The notes under the pieces were generated by a model, which was not told the origin of the DNA, made no database searches, and saw only the letters and a program-made list of their open reading frames with translations. Of a DNA stretch of 64,000 nt, positions 52,536-61,679 are shown piece by piece. This DNA comes from Microbacterium sp. zg-B185 (GTDB taxonomy: Bacteria; Actinomycetota; Actinomycetes; Actinomycetales; Microbacteriaceae), in NCBI RefSeq assembly GCF_030246885.1, contig NZ_CP126739.1:558001-622000 (forward strand), written 5' to 3'. The translations under genes were made by a program, and so were the position numbers. Each line of letters begins with the position of its first letter. The first letter of the stretch is position 1.

Positions 52536-54530
52536 CTACGCCGGGGCGGGGGATGCCGCGAGCAGGTCCCGCGCGTTGGCCACGCGTCGCCGCGCCACAG
52601 CGAGGGTCGTCGCGATGAACGCGAGCAGCGACCAGATCAGGAGGCCCGCGACGCCGGCGCCGAGGCCGGCGGTCTCCGTCAGTGCGGACAGCATCCCGTT
52701 GTACGCGGGCGCGGTGGGCAGCAGCGCCGCGATTTCGGACAGCACACCGGGCACAGTCGAGACCACGCCGGTCGCGACGGCCAGCACGCCGACCAGGGCA
52801 GCAAGCCATCGTCCCGCGCCGCCGAACACGGCCACGAGGGCCTGGTTGACGGCCGCGAAGGCGATTCCCGCGACCACGCACAGCGCGGCGAACATCGACC
52901 ACTGGGCCCAGTCGTAGGATGCCGCGAGCTGGACGACGCCGGCCACGAGCAGTCCCTGCACAGCGCCGAGCACGGCGGCCGGCACCAGCCCGCGCAGGGC
53001 GAGGAGCGCCGACGGGGCACGCGAGGTGAGCGCCCGGCGCGAGGCCGCCTGCAGGGCGACGAACGTGCCGAGGCCGCCGAACCACAGCGCGAGCGTGGAC
53101 AGCAGGGGCACCGCCGACGCGCCGAACAGCGACGAGCCGACGCCGTCGGTGGTCACCGGATCGGACACCACGGTGGCCAGGCTGGTGGCGTCCGCATCCG
53201 TGTAGGAGGGAACAGCGGCGGATGCCTGATCCAGGCCGTCCGCGAGGGTCGCCGTCCCGGTCGCGAGCTCGCCGACGCCGTCGGCGAGCGAGGTCGCGCC
53301 GTCGGCGGCCTGGGTGGCGCCGCCGGCGAGCTGGGACGCACCGGACTGGAGTCCGCGCGCGCCCTCGGCGGACTGGACGGTGCCGTCGGCGAGCTGGGCA
53401 AGGCCCGAAGCCAGTGTGCGCGTCTGAGCCGCGGCTTCGCTCAACCCGGCGCTGGTCTGCGAGGTCAGCTGCTGGATTCCCGAGGCGGTCGGGGTCGCGT
53501 AGCCGCTCGCGTATCCGGCACTGGTGGCCGCCGCTCCGGCGTCGCCCGCGACGGCTCCGGCCGTTCCGGCGGCGGCGCCGAGGCTGTCGCAGAACGCTTG
53601 CGACGCACCCGAGGCGAGGCACTCGTCGGCCAGTCCCTGAAGCGTGAGTGCCAGCCCACCGGCGCCCTGCGCGACCGCGACCGTCTGCGACGCGGCGGTA
53701 CCGGCGTAGGTCGCGGCGTCCTGGGCGGCTTGGACCAGCTCCTGGTTGTTCACCTGGGCGGCGGCGGCATCGAGGCCGGCCGCGAGCTGGTTCGCCCCGT
53801 TCGCCGACGCCGCCGTGCCCGACCCGATGGTGTCCAGCCCGCCGGCCAGCGTCCCCGCGCCGGAGGACAGCTGCGATGCGCCGTCGCCGAGCTGGCCGAT
53901 CCCGGCGGGCAGCTGCGCTGCCCCGGACGCCGCCTGCGCTGCACCGTCCGCCAGCTGTGCGGCGCCGTCGGCGGCTTCGCCGAGCTGATCGCCCAGCGTG
54001 GTGAACCCCAGGAACACGTTCTCCAGGTACACCTGGGAGAGCTCCTGCCCCATGATGGATGCCGCGGCCGAGGTCACCTGCGCGGTGATGGCGTCGTCGA
54101 CGACCTTGGAATCCGGTGGCGTGGTGACCTCGATGGTCGCCTGCTCGGGTGTGCCGCCGGGGGCGGTGGAGGTGGCGGCGGCGGAGAAGTTCGCCGGGAT
54201 CGTGACGACCGCCTGGTAGGTGCCGTCGGCCAGACCGGCGGCGGCGTCCTCGGCGTTGGAGATGGTCCAGTCCAGGTTGCTCGCGATCTCGTCGGATCCC
54301 TCGACCAGGCCCGCGGTCAGCTGGCGGCCGAGCGGAATGTACTGGTCGTCGATCGTGACGGGTTCGTCTTCGTTCACGATCGCTGCGCTCATGCTGTCCA
54401 GCCGCTCGGCCGGGTTGTACAACGCCGCGACGAGAATGCCGCCGATCAGCACGGGCAGCAGCAGGACACCGATGAGCGTCAGCCAGGTGATAGGGCGGCG
54501 CGAGCGCGCCCGTTCGATGTGGAGGGTCAT
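52536..54530 (-). CDS. YhgE/Pip domain membrane protein
   Basis: A 664-residue protein. It has one N-terminal membrane helix (about 15-37), a large extracellular part and five or six C-terminal helices (about 440-650), as in YhgE/Pip and ESX-linked proteins. The middle (about 190-430) has heptad-like repeats such as GAAQLADGAAQAASGAAQL that should form long helical hairpins. Two Cys (ADECLASGASQAFCDS) lie within it. ATG at 54530 overlaps the MMPL stop (ATGA). Possibly an exporter subunit acting with the MMPL protein. Confidence 0.88.
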   Translation of the reverse strand: MTLHIERARSRRPITWLTLIGVLLLPVLIGGILVAALYNPAERLDSMSAAIVNEDEPVTIDDQYIPLGRQLTAGLVEGSDEIASNLDWTISNAEDAAAGLADGTYQAVVTIPANFSAAATSTAPGGTPEQATIEVTTPPDSKVVDDAITAQVTSAAASIMGQELSQVYLENVFLGFTTLGDQLGEAADGAAQLADGAAQAASGAAQLPAGIGQLGDGASQLSSGAGTLAGGLDTIGSGTAASANGANQLAAGLDAAAAQVNNQELVQAAQDAATYAGTAASQTVAVAQGAGGLALTLQGLADECLASGASQAFCDSLGAAAGTAGAVAGDAGAAATSAGYASGYATPTASGIQQLTSQTSAGLSEAAAQTRTLASGLAQLADGTVQSAEGARGLQSGASQLAGGATQAADGATSLADGVGELATGTATLADGLDQASAAVPSYTDADATSLATVVSDPVTTDGVGSSLFGASAVPLLSTLALWFGGLGTFVALQAASRRALTSRAPSALLALRGLVPAAVLGAVQGLLVAGVVQLAASYDWAQWSMFAALCVVAGIAFAAVNQALVAVFGGAGRWLAALVGVLAVATGVVSTVPGVLSEIAALLPTAPAYNGMLSALTETAGLGAGVAGLLIWSLLAFIATTLAVARRRVANARDLLAASPAPA

Positions 54531-57337
54531 GCGTGTACCTCTGTCGTGGGAACGGCCGTCGGCCGTGTGGAAGTCGATTCGGTGGGGTGCACCGAGTGGG
54601 TGCGCCTGGTCACCGTGACGTCGAGGACCGGTGCGTCCGGCCAGCCGGCGTCGGCGAGGAGCCCACGGGCGGCCTCCGGGGAGGCGGAGGCGACGATCAG
54701 GGCCATCTCCGGAGCGACGGATGCGGCATCCCTCAGCACCGCGGCGGCCTGATCGCGCACGCCGGCCGGGGTGAGGGCGTCGACGCCGTCGATCACCACG
54801 ATGCGCGGTGCGCCGGCGAGGGCACGGCGGAGGTCGCGGACCGGCTGCGCGGAACCGTCCAGGAGCGCGACGCCCACGTGTGCCCGCACCCAGGCCTCTC
54901 GTCCCGGGAGCAGGTGCCCGCCGACGCGGGCGCGTCCCTCGAGCCCGGCGCGGCCGGAGAGGGCGAGCAGCAGGGCGCGCGGTCCCCGCGCGTCCTTCGC
55001 GGTGACGACGAGCGCCTCGCCCCTCTCGACGCGGAGACCGGCGCCGTCGATGAGGTGGAGATCGCCGGCACTGACCGAGACGTCCGCCGCGACGACTGCG
55101 GCCGTCGAGTCCGGCTCGGGCCAGTCGGCCAGCTCGAGCTCGCGCTGGACCGCCTCGCCTTCGATGTCGAAGTGCGGCAGCACGCGTTCGAGCCACTTCG
55201 GCAGCCACCATGCGCGATCGCCGAGTAGGGCCATCACCGCCGGAGTCAGCGTCATGCGGACCAGGAACGCATCGATGACGATGCCGGCGGCCAGCCCGAG
55301 TGCTATCGGCTTGAGCGAGGCATCCCCTTCGGGGACGAACGCGACGAAGACCGCGAACATGATCAGCGCGGCGGCGGTGACGACGCGTGCGGACGAGGTG
55401 AAGCCGGATCTGACGGCTCCGACCGCGACGGCGCGTGCCTCCGCTCGGGTCGCACCCGCGCGCCGCGCGTGGACGTAGTCCTCCCGCATCCGCGAGACCA
55501 GGAACACCTCGTAGTCCATCGCGAGGCCGAACAGCACGCCCATCAGGACGATCGGCATGAAGCTGATGATCGGCCCGGTGCGGGTCACGTGCAGCACGTC
55601 CGCCAGCCAGCCCCATTCGAACACCGCGGCCACGACGCCGAACGCCGCCGCCACCGAGAGCAGGTAGCCCAGCGCCGCCTTGATCGGCACGGCGATGGAA
55701 CGGAACACGATCGTCAGCAGCACGAGCGAGAGACCCACGACGAAGACGCCGAAGGGGATCAGCGCGGCGCCCAGCTGATCGGAGATGTCGATGGCGACAG
55801 CGGTGAATCCGGTCACGGTGACGTCGATGCCGAACTCATCCAGCCACCGGTCGTGCTGGTCGCGCAGCTCCCGCACGAGCTCGGCCGTGGCAGGGTCATC
55901 GGGCGCGGTCGTGGGGATCAGCTGCACGATGCCGGTGTCGGCGGTCTCGTTCGGAGTCGCCAGTGCGACCGCCTCGACGCCGGGGAGGCTCGCGACATCG
56001 TCGCCGAGGTCGTTCATCAGCCCGACGGGGTCGGTGGAGGTCACGATGGTGCCGGTCAGCACGATGGGCCCGTTAAAGCCCGGGCCGAACTCCTCCGCCA
56101 CCATGTCGTAGCTCTGGCGCGCCTCGTTCTGCTGCGGCAGCATCCCGGCGTTGGGCAGGGCCAGCGCCAGGCTGGCCGCCGGGATCGCCATGACTCCGAG
56201 AGTGAGCACGACGGCGACGGTCGTGACGATCGGATGCTTGGTCACAAGTCCCACCCAGCGCTCCGCGAATCCGCGTCGCGGCGTCTTCGCGGCCTTCGTG
56301 CGCGGGCGCTTCGCTCGCCCGGCGACGCGGCCCTTGAGGAACGCCAGCATCGCCGGGGTCAAGGTGAGCGCAACCAGCACCGCGATCGCCACGGCGACGG
56401 CGGCGGCGATGCCCATCGTGGTCAGGAACGGGATGCCGGCGAAGGACAGTCCGATCAGCGCGATCAGCACGGTGATGCCGGCGAAGACGACGGCAGATCC
56501 GGCGGTGCCGGTCGCGCGCGCCACGGACTCCTCCGGTTCCATGCCGTCACGCACCTGGTCCTGATGCCGGGCGACGATGAACAGGGCGTAGTCGATGCCG
56601 ACCGCCAGTCCGAGCATCAGCGCCAGCAACGGGGTGGTCGAGGTGATGCTTGCGAACGCGGTGGAGAGGAAGAGGAGGGCGAGAGACAGGCCCACCCCGA
56701 TGATCGCGGTCAGCAGCGGAAGCCCGGCGACCACGAAGGAGCGGAAGGTGACGATGAGAACGAGGAGGGCGATCAGCAGGCCGACCGCCTCGGTGATCGT
56801 GACCCCGGGTACGGAGATCGCGAACAGGTCGCCACCGAGGGCGACCTCGGACCCGGCGGGAAGCTCCTCCCGCAGTTCGGTCGCGACATCCTGCAGCGCC
56901 GTCTTGGTCTCAGCGGGAACGTCGGTGGCCTGCCCGTCGAACTGCAGTCGCACGATGGCGGCGTCGCCGTCCTCCGAGACCAGTCCGTTGACCATCTCGT
57001 CGAAGGGATCGGTCACCGCGAGGATGCCGTCCAGATCCTCCAGTCCGGCCACGGTGTCGGTGATCGCGGTGGCGTAGGGCTCGTCCCCGATCTGCGCTTC
57101 GTCCGCGGCTACGACGATCATCTGGGCGCTGGTGCCGCTGGCCTGGGGGAAGGTCCGGTTCAGCTGCTCGATGCCGGCTTGGGACTCGGTGCCCGGGATG
57201 GAGAAGGTGTTGCTGGTGCCCTGACCGAGCGTCAGCGCACCGGCCCCGGCGATGGCCAGCAGCAGTATCCAGCCGACCAGCACCCGCCACGGGTGCCGGT
57301 ATGACCAACGGCCGAGGGCATACAGAAGAGTGGACAC
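54527..57337 (-). CDS. MMPL-family transporter with degenerate ABC-ATPase-like tail
   Basis: A 936-residue RND/MMPL exporter. Residues 1-740 form two repeats of one plus about five membrane segments with external domains (GLAVGIDYALFIVARHQ in the first; GLAMDYEVFLVSRMRED in the second). Residues 746-909 look like an ABC ATPase (GAGLRVERGEALVVTAKDA, then PRIVVIDGVDAL), but the Walker A lysine motif, the ABC signature and the Walker B Glu are absent. GTG at 57337 follows GGAGG. It is divergent from a TetR gene across a tandem operator and overlaps the YhgE/Pip gene. Confidence 0.9.
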   Translation of the reverse strand: MSTLLYALGRWSYRHPWRVLVGWILLLAIAGAGALTLGQGTSNTFSIPGTESQAGIEQLNRTFPQASGTSAQMIVVAADEAQIGDEPYATAITDTVAGLEDLDGILAVTDPFDEMVNGLVSEDGDAAIVRLQFDGQATDVPAETKTALQDVATELREELPAGSEVALGGDLFAISVPGVTITEAVGLLIALLVLIVTFRSFVVAGLPLLTAIIGVGLSLALLFLSTAFASITSTTPLLALMLGLAVGIDYALFIVARHQDQVRDGMEPEESVARATGTAGSAVVFAGITVLIALIGLSFAGIPFLTTMGIAAAVAVAIAVLVALTLTPAMLAFLKGRVAGRAKRPRTKAAKTPRRGFAERWVGLVTKHPIVTTVAVVLTLGVMAIPAASLALALPNAGMLPQQNEARQSYDMVAEEFGPGFNGPIVLTGTIVTSTDPVGLMNDLGDDVASLPGVEAVALATPNETADTGIVQLIPTTAPDDPATAELVRELRDQHDRWLDEFGIDVTVTGFTAVAIDISDQLGAALIPFGVFVVGLSLVLLTIVFRSIAVPIKAALGYLLSVAAAFGVVAAVFEWGWLADVLHVTRTGPIISFMPIVLMGVLFGLAMDYEVFLVSRMREDYVHARRAGATRAEARAVAVGAVRSGFTSSARVVTAAALIMFAVFVAFVPEGDASLKPIALGLAAGIVIDAFLVRMTLTPAVMALLGDRAWWLPKWLERVLPHFDIEGEAVQRELELADWPEPDSTAAVVAADVSVSAGDLHLIDGAGLRVERGEALVVTAKDARGPRALLLALSGRAGLEGRARVGGHLLPGREAWVRAHVGVALLDGSAQPVRDLRRALAGAPRIVVIDGVDALTPAGVRDQAAAVLRDAASVAPEMALIVASASPEAARGLLADAGWPDAPVLDVTVTRRTHSVHPTESTSTRPTAVPTTEVHA

Positions 57338-57372
57338 AGCGCCTCCGGGGCTACCAGGAATCAGACAGGTTG

Positions 57373-57405
57373 GATACAGCGCTGTATCGGATACATGAGT
57401 GTATC
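57373..57405. promoter_or_regulatory. Tandem TetR operator (GATACA-N4-TGTATC twice)
   Basis: Site 1 (57373-57388) is a perfect 16-bp palindrome, GATACAGCGCTGTATC. Site 2 (57390-57405) has the same 6-base arms around TGAG. The centres are 17 bp apart. They lie between the divergent MMPL start (57337) and TetR start (57483), the classic position for a TetR-family operator controlling both. Confidence 0.8.
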
Positions 57406-57482
57406 GTAAGTCCGGCAGCCGCCCTCAACCTGAGTGCTGCGTGTGTATTTTGAGTGGTGACCAGCGAGCCCGAGGAGAGTGG

Positions 57483-58127
57483 ATGACCGACACCGTCACC
57501 GTGACGTCGCGCCGACGCGAAACCACCGTGCAGAAGCTGCTGGATGCGGCCGCCCAGGTGTTCGCCGAAGAGGGTCTGGACGCGGCATCCGTCGAGGCCA
57601 TCTGCGAGCGCGCCGGCTTCACGCGCGGCGCCTTCTACTCGAACTTCGAGTCCAAGGATGAGCTGTTCCTGGAACTGACCAGCCGCGTCGCGCTGGCCCG
57701 TGTCGCCGGTGTCCGGGACCGGGTGGCCCAGCTCGAGCGCGGTGGACAGCTGCACGATGTCGCGACCGACGCACTGTCGCTGGTGCAGCAGGTGCTCGAT
57801 GTCTCCGGCGATGACCGCCTCGCCATCCTGCTCATGAGCGAGATCCGCATCCACGCGCTGCGCGACCCGCAGCTGGGTGCCGCCTATCTGGCGCAGGAGG
57901 CCGAGATGCGCGCGAGCGTCGCGCAGATCATCACCGACATCGCCCAGGCCAAGACGCTCAGCTTCCGCATGCCCGCCGACCAGGTCGCGCGGCTCATGCT
58001 CACGGTGTGGGAGAGCGAGTCCGTGCGCGCCACGATGGCCGGTCTCGATTACGCCGCGGTGTGCCGGCGCACCAGCGAAGAGATCGCGCGGGTGGCTCAG
58101 CTGGTCATCGAGCCGCCGACCGACTGA
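57483..58127 (+). CDS. TetR/AcrR-family repressor
   Basis: A 214-residue regulator. The N-terminal HTH (AAQVFAEEGLDAASVEAICERAGFTRGAFYSNF is split across residues 20-53) is canonical, followed by an all-helical ligand domain. It most probably represses the divergent MMPL/YhgE operon and itself through the two sites at 57373-57405. ATG at 57483 follows GAGGAGAG. It is convergent with menC, the stops lying 14 bases apart. Confidence 0.93.
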   Translation: MTDTVTVTSRRRETTVQKLLDAAAQVFAEEGLDAASVEAICERAGFTRGAFYSNFESKDELFLELTSRVALARVAGVRDRVAQLERGGQLHDVATDALSLVQQVLDVSGDDRLAILLMSEIRIHALRDPQLGAAYLAQEAEMRASVAQIITDIAQAKTLSFRMPADQVARLMLTVWESESVRATMAGLDYAAVCRRTSEEIARVAQLVIEPPTD

Positions 58128-58140
58128 GCCGGATCGCCGG

Positions 58141-59163
58141 TCAGGCGTTCGCGCGGTCGCTCGCGCGGACCAGTTCCGAATGGCACCGCGCGATGCGCGC
58201 ACGCCACCACTCCAGGCGATCTTCGGATGCCGCGTACCGGTCCAGCTGCGCCGCATCGGCGGCGACCCGACCCACCGGCAGTGCGCCGTCGCGCGGGAGG
58301 AGCGCCGGCGAGGCGGAATCCGCCGTCAGCAGTGCGGCCGTGCCCAGGCCGCAGTCGTAGTCCAGCTGGGGAAGGGCGGCGGCCAGCGCGACTCCCATCG
58401 CCAGTCCGACGGAGGTCTCGAGGGCGCTGGAGACGACGGCGGGCAGCCCCGCCTCGGCCACGATCTCCAGGGCGCGGCGCACACCCCCGAGGGGCTGCGC
58501 CTTCACCACGATGATGTCGGCCGCCCCGGCGCGGGCAACGGCGATCGGATCGGCGGCCTTGCGGACGCTCTCGTCGGCGGCGATCGGGATGCCGAGATAC
58601 TTCACCCGCCGGCGCAGTTCGGCGAGGTCGTCGATCGTCGCGCACGGCTGCTCGACGTACTCCAGGTCGAACTCGGTGAGCGCGTGGAAGGCGTGCTCGG
58701 CTTCGTCGAGGTTCCAGGCGCCGTTGGCATCCACGCGAATGCGGCCTTCCGGACCCATCACGGCGCGGACGGCCCGCACCCGCGCGACGTCATCTGCGAG
58801 CCGCTGGCCGGCTTCGGCGACCTTGACCTTCGCGGTGCGGCATCCGTCGAACAGCGCCAGCACCGCGGCGACGGATGCCGCATCAACTGCGGGAACGGTG
58901 GCGTTGACCGGCACGACATCCCGATGCTGCGCCGGCAGGGCCGACCAGCCGAAGTCGATGGCGCCGGCGAGCCAGACGGACGCCTCCGCGTCGTCGTACT
59001 CGAGGAAGGGCGAGAACTCGGTCCATCCCTCGGGGCCGTGGATCAGCGCCGCCTCACGGATGTCGATGCCCCGGAACCGCGTGGCCAGGGGGAGGGCGAC
59101 CACGCGCATCGAGTCGAGCAGATCGGCAAGGGAGGGGAAGGATGCGGCGGCGTCGGTGCTCAC
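58141..59163 (-). CDS. menC: o-Succinylbenzoate synthase
   Basis: A 340-residue enolase-superfamily enzyme of menaquinone synthesis that dehydrates SHCHC to o-succinylbenzoate. Catalytic and metal residues are in TAKVKVAE (Lys), RIRVDANGAW (Asp), EYVEQPC (Glu), IAADESV (Asp) and VVKAQPLGG (Lys). GTG at 59163 has CATGAT 6 bases upstream; the longer frame to 59310 is antisense to the PadR promoter. menB and menE lie 3-4 kb away on the other strand. Confidence 0.93.
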   Translation of the reverse strand: MSTDAAASFPSLADLLDSMRVVALPLATRFRGIDIREAALIHGPEGWTEFSPFLEYDDAEASVWLAGAIDFGWSALPAQHRDVVPVNATVPAVDAASVAAVLALFDGCRTAKVKVAEAGQRLADDVARVRAVRAVMGPEGRIRVDANGAWNLDEAEHAFHALTEFDLEYVEQPCATIDDLAELRRRVKYLGIPIAADESVRKAADPIAVARAGAADIIVVKAQPLGGVRRALEIVAEAGLPAVVSSALETSVGLAMGVALAAALPQLDYDCGLGTAALLTADSASPALLPRDGALPVGRVAADAAQLDRYAASEDRLEWWRARIARCHSELVRASDRANA

Positions 59164-59290
59164 GACTCCATCATGCTCCCTCGCAGATGCCTGCCTCCGC
59201 TGTGCGTCGGCGGGGCGTCGGTGCGGGTGCCGGTCACGCCCGCGCCGTCCGACTCCCCGAATAAGCAATTCCGGACACTGCGATGTGCCA

Positions 59291-59320
59291 TTGACTACAG
59301 TGTGTGTCACACAGTACAGT
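59291..59320 (+). promoter_or_regulatory. PadR promoter and operator
   Basis: TTGACT (59291-59296) and TACAGT (59315-59320) are 18 bases apart, and TACAGT ends 7 bases before ATG 59328, giving a leaderless message. The spacer contains the inverted repeat TGTGTG-T-CACACA (59301-59313), a likely PadR binding site that would block RNA polymerase. Confidence 0.7.
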
Positions 59321-59327
59321 GTGATTC

Positions 59328-59663
59328 ATGAGCGAGACGGAAGCACTTGACACCCACCTGCAGGAGCTGCGGCGCGGCACTGCGGTCCTGGCGTGCCTGC
59401 GGCTCCTGCAGACGCCCGGCTACGGATACGGGTTGCTGGAGGAGCTCAGCGCTCGCGGGTTCGAGACGGACGCCAACACGCTGTATCCCCTGCTGCGCCG
59501 GCTGGAGAAGCAGGGCCACCTCACGAGCGAGTGGAACACCGACGAGGCCCGGCCCCGCAAGTTCTACCGCACCAGCGCCGCGGGCACTCGCCTGGCCGAC
59601 GCGCTGACCGACGAGTTCCGTGCGATCGCGGCAGCGATCGACACCCTTCCCCAGGAGGACTGA
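59328..59663 (+). CDS. PadR-family transcriptional regulator
   Basis: A 111-residue winged-helix repressor: RRGTAVLACLRLLQTPGYGYGLLEEL (split helix 1-2), then TLYPLLRRLEKQGHL, the standard PadR recognition region. It has the short type-2 form. It is followed 1 base later by two related membrane proteins, forming a regulator plus effector operon, and is probably autoregulated. Confidence 0.93.
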   Translation: MSETEALDTHLQELRRGTAVLACLRLLQTPGYGYGLLEELSARGFETDANTLYPLLRRLEKQGHLTSEWNTDEARPRKFYRTSAAGTRLADALTDEFRAIAAAIDTLPQED

Positions 59664-59664
59664 C

Positions 59665-60633
59665 ATGACCATCACCGCCACCCTCACCGATCGGTACGTC
59701 GCGACCGCGATGCGCACCGTGCCTGAGAGTCAGCGCGCCGACCTGGCCGCCGAGCTGCGGGCATCCATCGACGACCAGATCGAGGCGCGCGTCGCCGACG
59801 GCGCGGCGCTGGAGGTCGCCGAGCGCGCCGTGCTCACCGAGCTCGGCGACCCCGACACGCTCGCCGCCGGTTACACCGACCGCCCGCTGTGGCTGATCGG
59901 ACCGCGCTACTACCTGACGTGGTGGCGCCTGACCAAGCTGCTCTGGGCGATCGTCCCGGCGTGCGCCGCCTTCGGCGTCGGCCTCGGCCAGGTCTTCTCC
60001 GGGGCGCAGGTGGGTGAGGGGATCGGCGCGGTCGTCTCCGTCGCGCTGTCCGCCATCGTGCACATCGGCTTCTGGACGACGCTGATCTTCTTCATCGTCG
60101 AACGGAGCACCCCTGACCGGGGCGCCGGACTCGTCGGCACGTGGTCCGTCGATGACCTCCCCGAGCTGAAGGAGAACGGCGCCAAGCTCGGCGACCTGAT
60201 CGGGTCGCTGGTGTTCCTCGCTCTTGCCGCCGGTGCGGTGGTGTGGGATCACTTCGTCGGTTTCGCGTACTTCGCCGCGGCGGGCGAATGGATGCCGTTC
60301 CTCGCGCCCAGCCTGTGGCCCTGGTGGATCACCGCACTGTTCGCGCTCATCGTGCTCGAGGCTCTGCTGGCGATCTTCGTCTACGCGCGGGGCAGGTGGA
60401 CGAGGGCGACCGCCACCGTCAACGCCGCACTCAACGTCGCGATCGCGATCCCCGCCCTGTGGCTGCTGCTGCTCGGGGAGCTGGTCAACCCCGAGTTCTT
60501 CGCACAGCTCATGCCGTCCGACGCGGCGCAGACCGCCGAGACGGTCGTGACCGTGCTGATCGGATTCGGGATCGTCCTGATCGCGGTGTGGGACACCATC
60601 GACGCCTTCCTCAAGGCGCGCCGCGCGCGCTGA
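59665..60633 (+). CDS. PadR-linked membrane protein 1 (permease-prefix/HAAS type)
   Basis: A 322-residue protein. The soluble N-terminal helical domain (residues 1-80, VPESQRADLAAELRASIDDQ and LTELGDPDTLAAGY) is of the kind encoded next to PadR regulators, and is followed by about six membrane segments. The junction DRPLWLIGPRYYLTWWR is shared with the next gene. ATG at 59665 follows AGGAGGA. The role is unknown; such proteins may signal membrane state to PadR (inference). Confidence 0.82.
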   Translation: MTITATLTDRYVATAMRTVPESQRADLAAELRASIDDQIEARVADGAALEVAERAVLTELGDPDTLAAGYTDRPLWLIGPRYYLTWWRLTKLLWAIVPACAAFGVGLGQVFSGAQVGEGIGAVVSVALSAIVHIGFWTTLIFFIVERSTPDRGAGLVGTWSVDDLPELKENGAKLGDLIGSLVFLALAAGAVVWDHFVGFAYFAAAGEWMPFLAPSLWPWWITALFALIVLEALLAIFVYARGRWTRATATVNAALNVAIAIPALWLLLLGELVNPEFFAQLMPSDAAQTAETVVTVLIGFGIVLIAVWDTIDAFLKARRAR

Positions 60634-60663
60634 GCGCGCCGGCAGACACGAAGGACAGGGAAA

Positions 60664-61611
60664 ATGGAACCGATCACCCGGCAGGACTACATCGGCCGCT
60701 ACGTCGAGGCAGCGACGAGATCGCTGCCTCCGCGGGAACGCGCCGACCACGCGGCGGAGCTGCGCGGTTCGATCCAGGACCAGATCGATGGCCGCGTCGG
60801 AAGCGGCGACACACCGGCCGCGGCGGAGCTCGCCGTACTGAGCGGGATGGGCGATCCGGCTGTGCTGGCGGCCGGGTACGCCGACCGGCCGCTTCACCTC
60901 ATCGGCCCCCGCTGGTATCCCACCTGGCGGCGGGTCCTGCGGATCGTGCTCTGGTGGACGCTGCCGTTCGTCGCCTTCGGCGTTGCGCTCGCCATGATCC
61001 TGGAAGACCGACCGCTGTGGGGGATCGTCGGTCCGACGATCGGCGTCACGATCGCGGCCGGGGCGGTGATCTTCACCGGCATGACCATCGTCTATGCGGC
61101 GCTCGACCGTGCCGGCGAGCCGGTGGGCGCGTGGACGGTTGACCACCTGCCGTCCCGGGACCCGAACGAGGGCATGCCCGCGGGCCGTGTAGAGAAGATC
61201 GTTCTGGGGGTCTCCGTCCTGTTCGCGATCGCGGGCCTCGTGTTCGTCACGGCGTCCTGGGCGGTCCCGGAGGCCGGGCCGATGTCCGTGCTGAATCCGG
61301 CGCTGTGGCCGTGGAGTCTGATCGTCGGGGTGGTGCTGATCCTGGCTGGAGCCTTCGTCGTGATCCGGGCGAGAGCGACCGGTCGGTGGGGGATGGGCAG
61401 CGCGATCGCGACAGCCCTGATCGCTCTCGGCTGGGCCGTGCCCATCGTCTGGCTGGCGGTGACCGGGCTTCTCTTCGACCCCGCGTTCGTCGAGTACCTC
61501 GATATCGACCGCGACGCCCGAGTCGTGATCGTGGTGTGCATCCTGGCTGCAACTGTCGCGATCGCCGCATGGAGCACGTTCGACGCCTTTCGTCGGGTGC
61601 TGCGACGCTGA
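60664..61611 (+). CDS. PadR-linked membrane protein 2 (paralogue)
   Basis: A 315-residue tandem paralogue of the preceding gene, with the same plan. It has an N-terminal helical domain (LPPRERADHAAELRGSIQDQ and SGMGDPAVLAAGY), the shared junction DRPLHLIGPRWYPTWRR, then about six membrane segments. The sequences have diverged clearly outside these blocks, so the duplication is not recent. ATG at 60664 follows AGGACAGGG. It ends the PadR operon just before a strong hairpin. Confidence 0.82.
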   Translation: MEPITRQDYIGRYVEAATRSLPPRERADHAAELRGSIQDQIDGRVGSGDTPAAAELAVLSGMGDPAVLAAGYADRPLHLIGPRWYPTWRRVLRIVLWWTLPFVAFGVALAMILEDRPLWGIVGPTIGVTIAAGAVIFTGMTIVYAALDRAGEPVGAWTVDHLPSRDPNEGMPAGRVEKIVLGVSVLFAIAGLVFVTASWAVPEAGPMSVLNPALWPWSLIVGVVLILAGAFVVIRARATGRWGMGSAIATALIALGWAVPIVWLAVTGLLFDPAFVEYLDIDRDARVVIVVCILAATVAIAAWSTFDAFRRVLRR

Positions 61612-61617
61612 GCGCCC

Positions 61618-61642
61618 GCGAGGGCGTCGACGACGCCCTCGC
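61618..61642 (+). terminator. Terminator hairpin after the PadR operon
   Basis: GCGAGGGCGTC (61618-61628) and GACGCCCTCGC (61632-61642) form a perfect 11-bp stem with a 3-base loop, 7 bases after the last stop. No T-run follows. The next gene starts only 38 bases downstream with its own leaderless promoter. Confidence 0.75.
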
Positions 61643-61679
61643 GGAGCCGTCGGTCTCCGTGCCGCTTTAGGCTATCCGC

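Noticed and set aside
52479..57304. Plus-strand frames of 757 and 611 codons opposite the YhgE/Pip and MMPL genes
   Set aside because: Their translations are repetitive Gly/Arg/Asp/His shadows of the real minus-strand genes, without start signals or domains.
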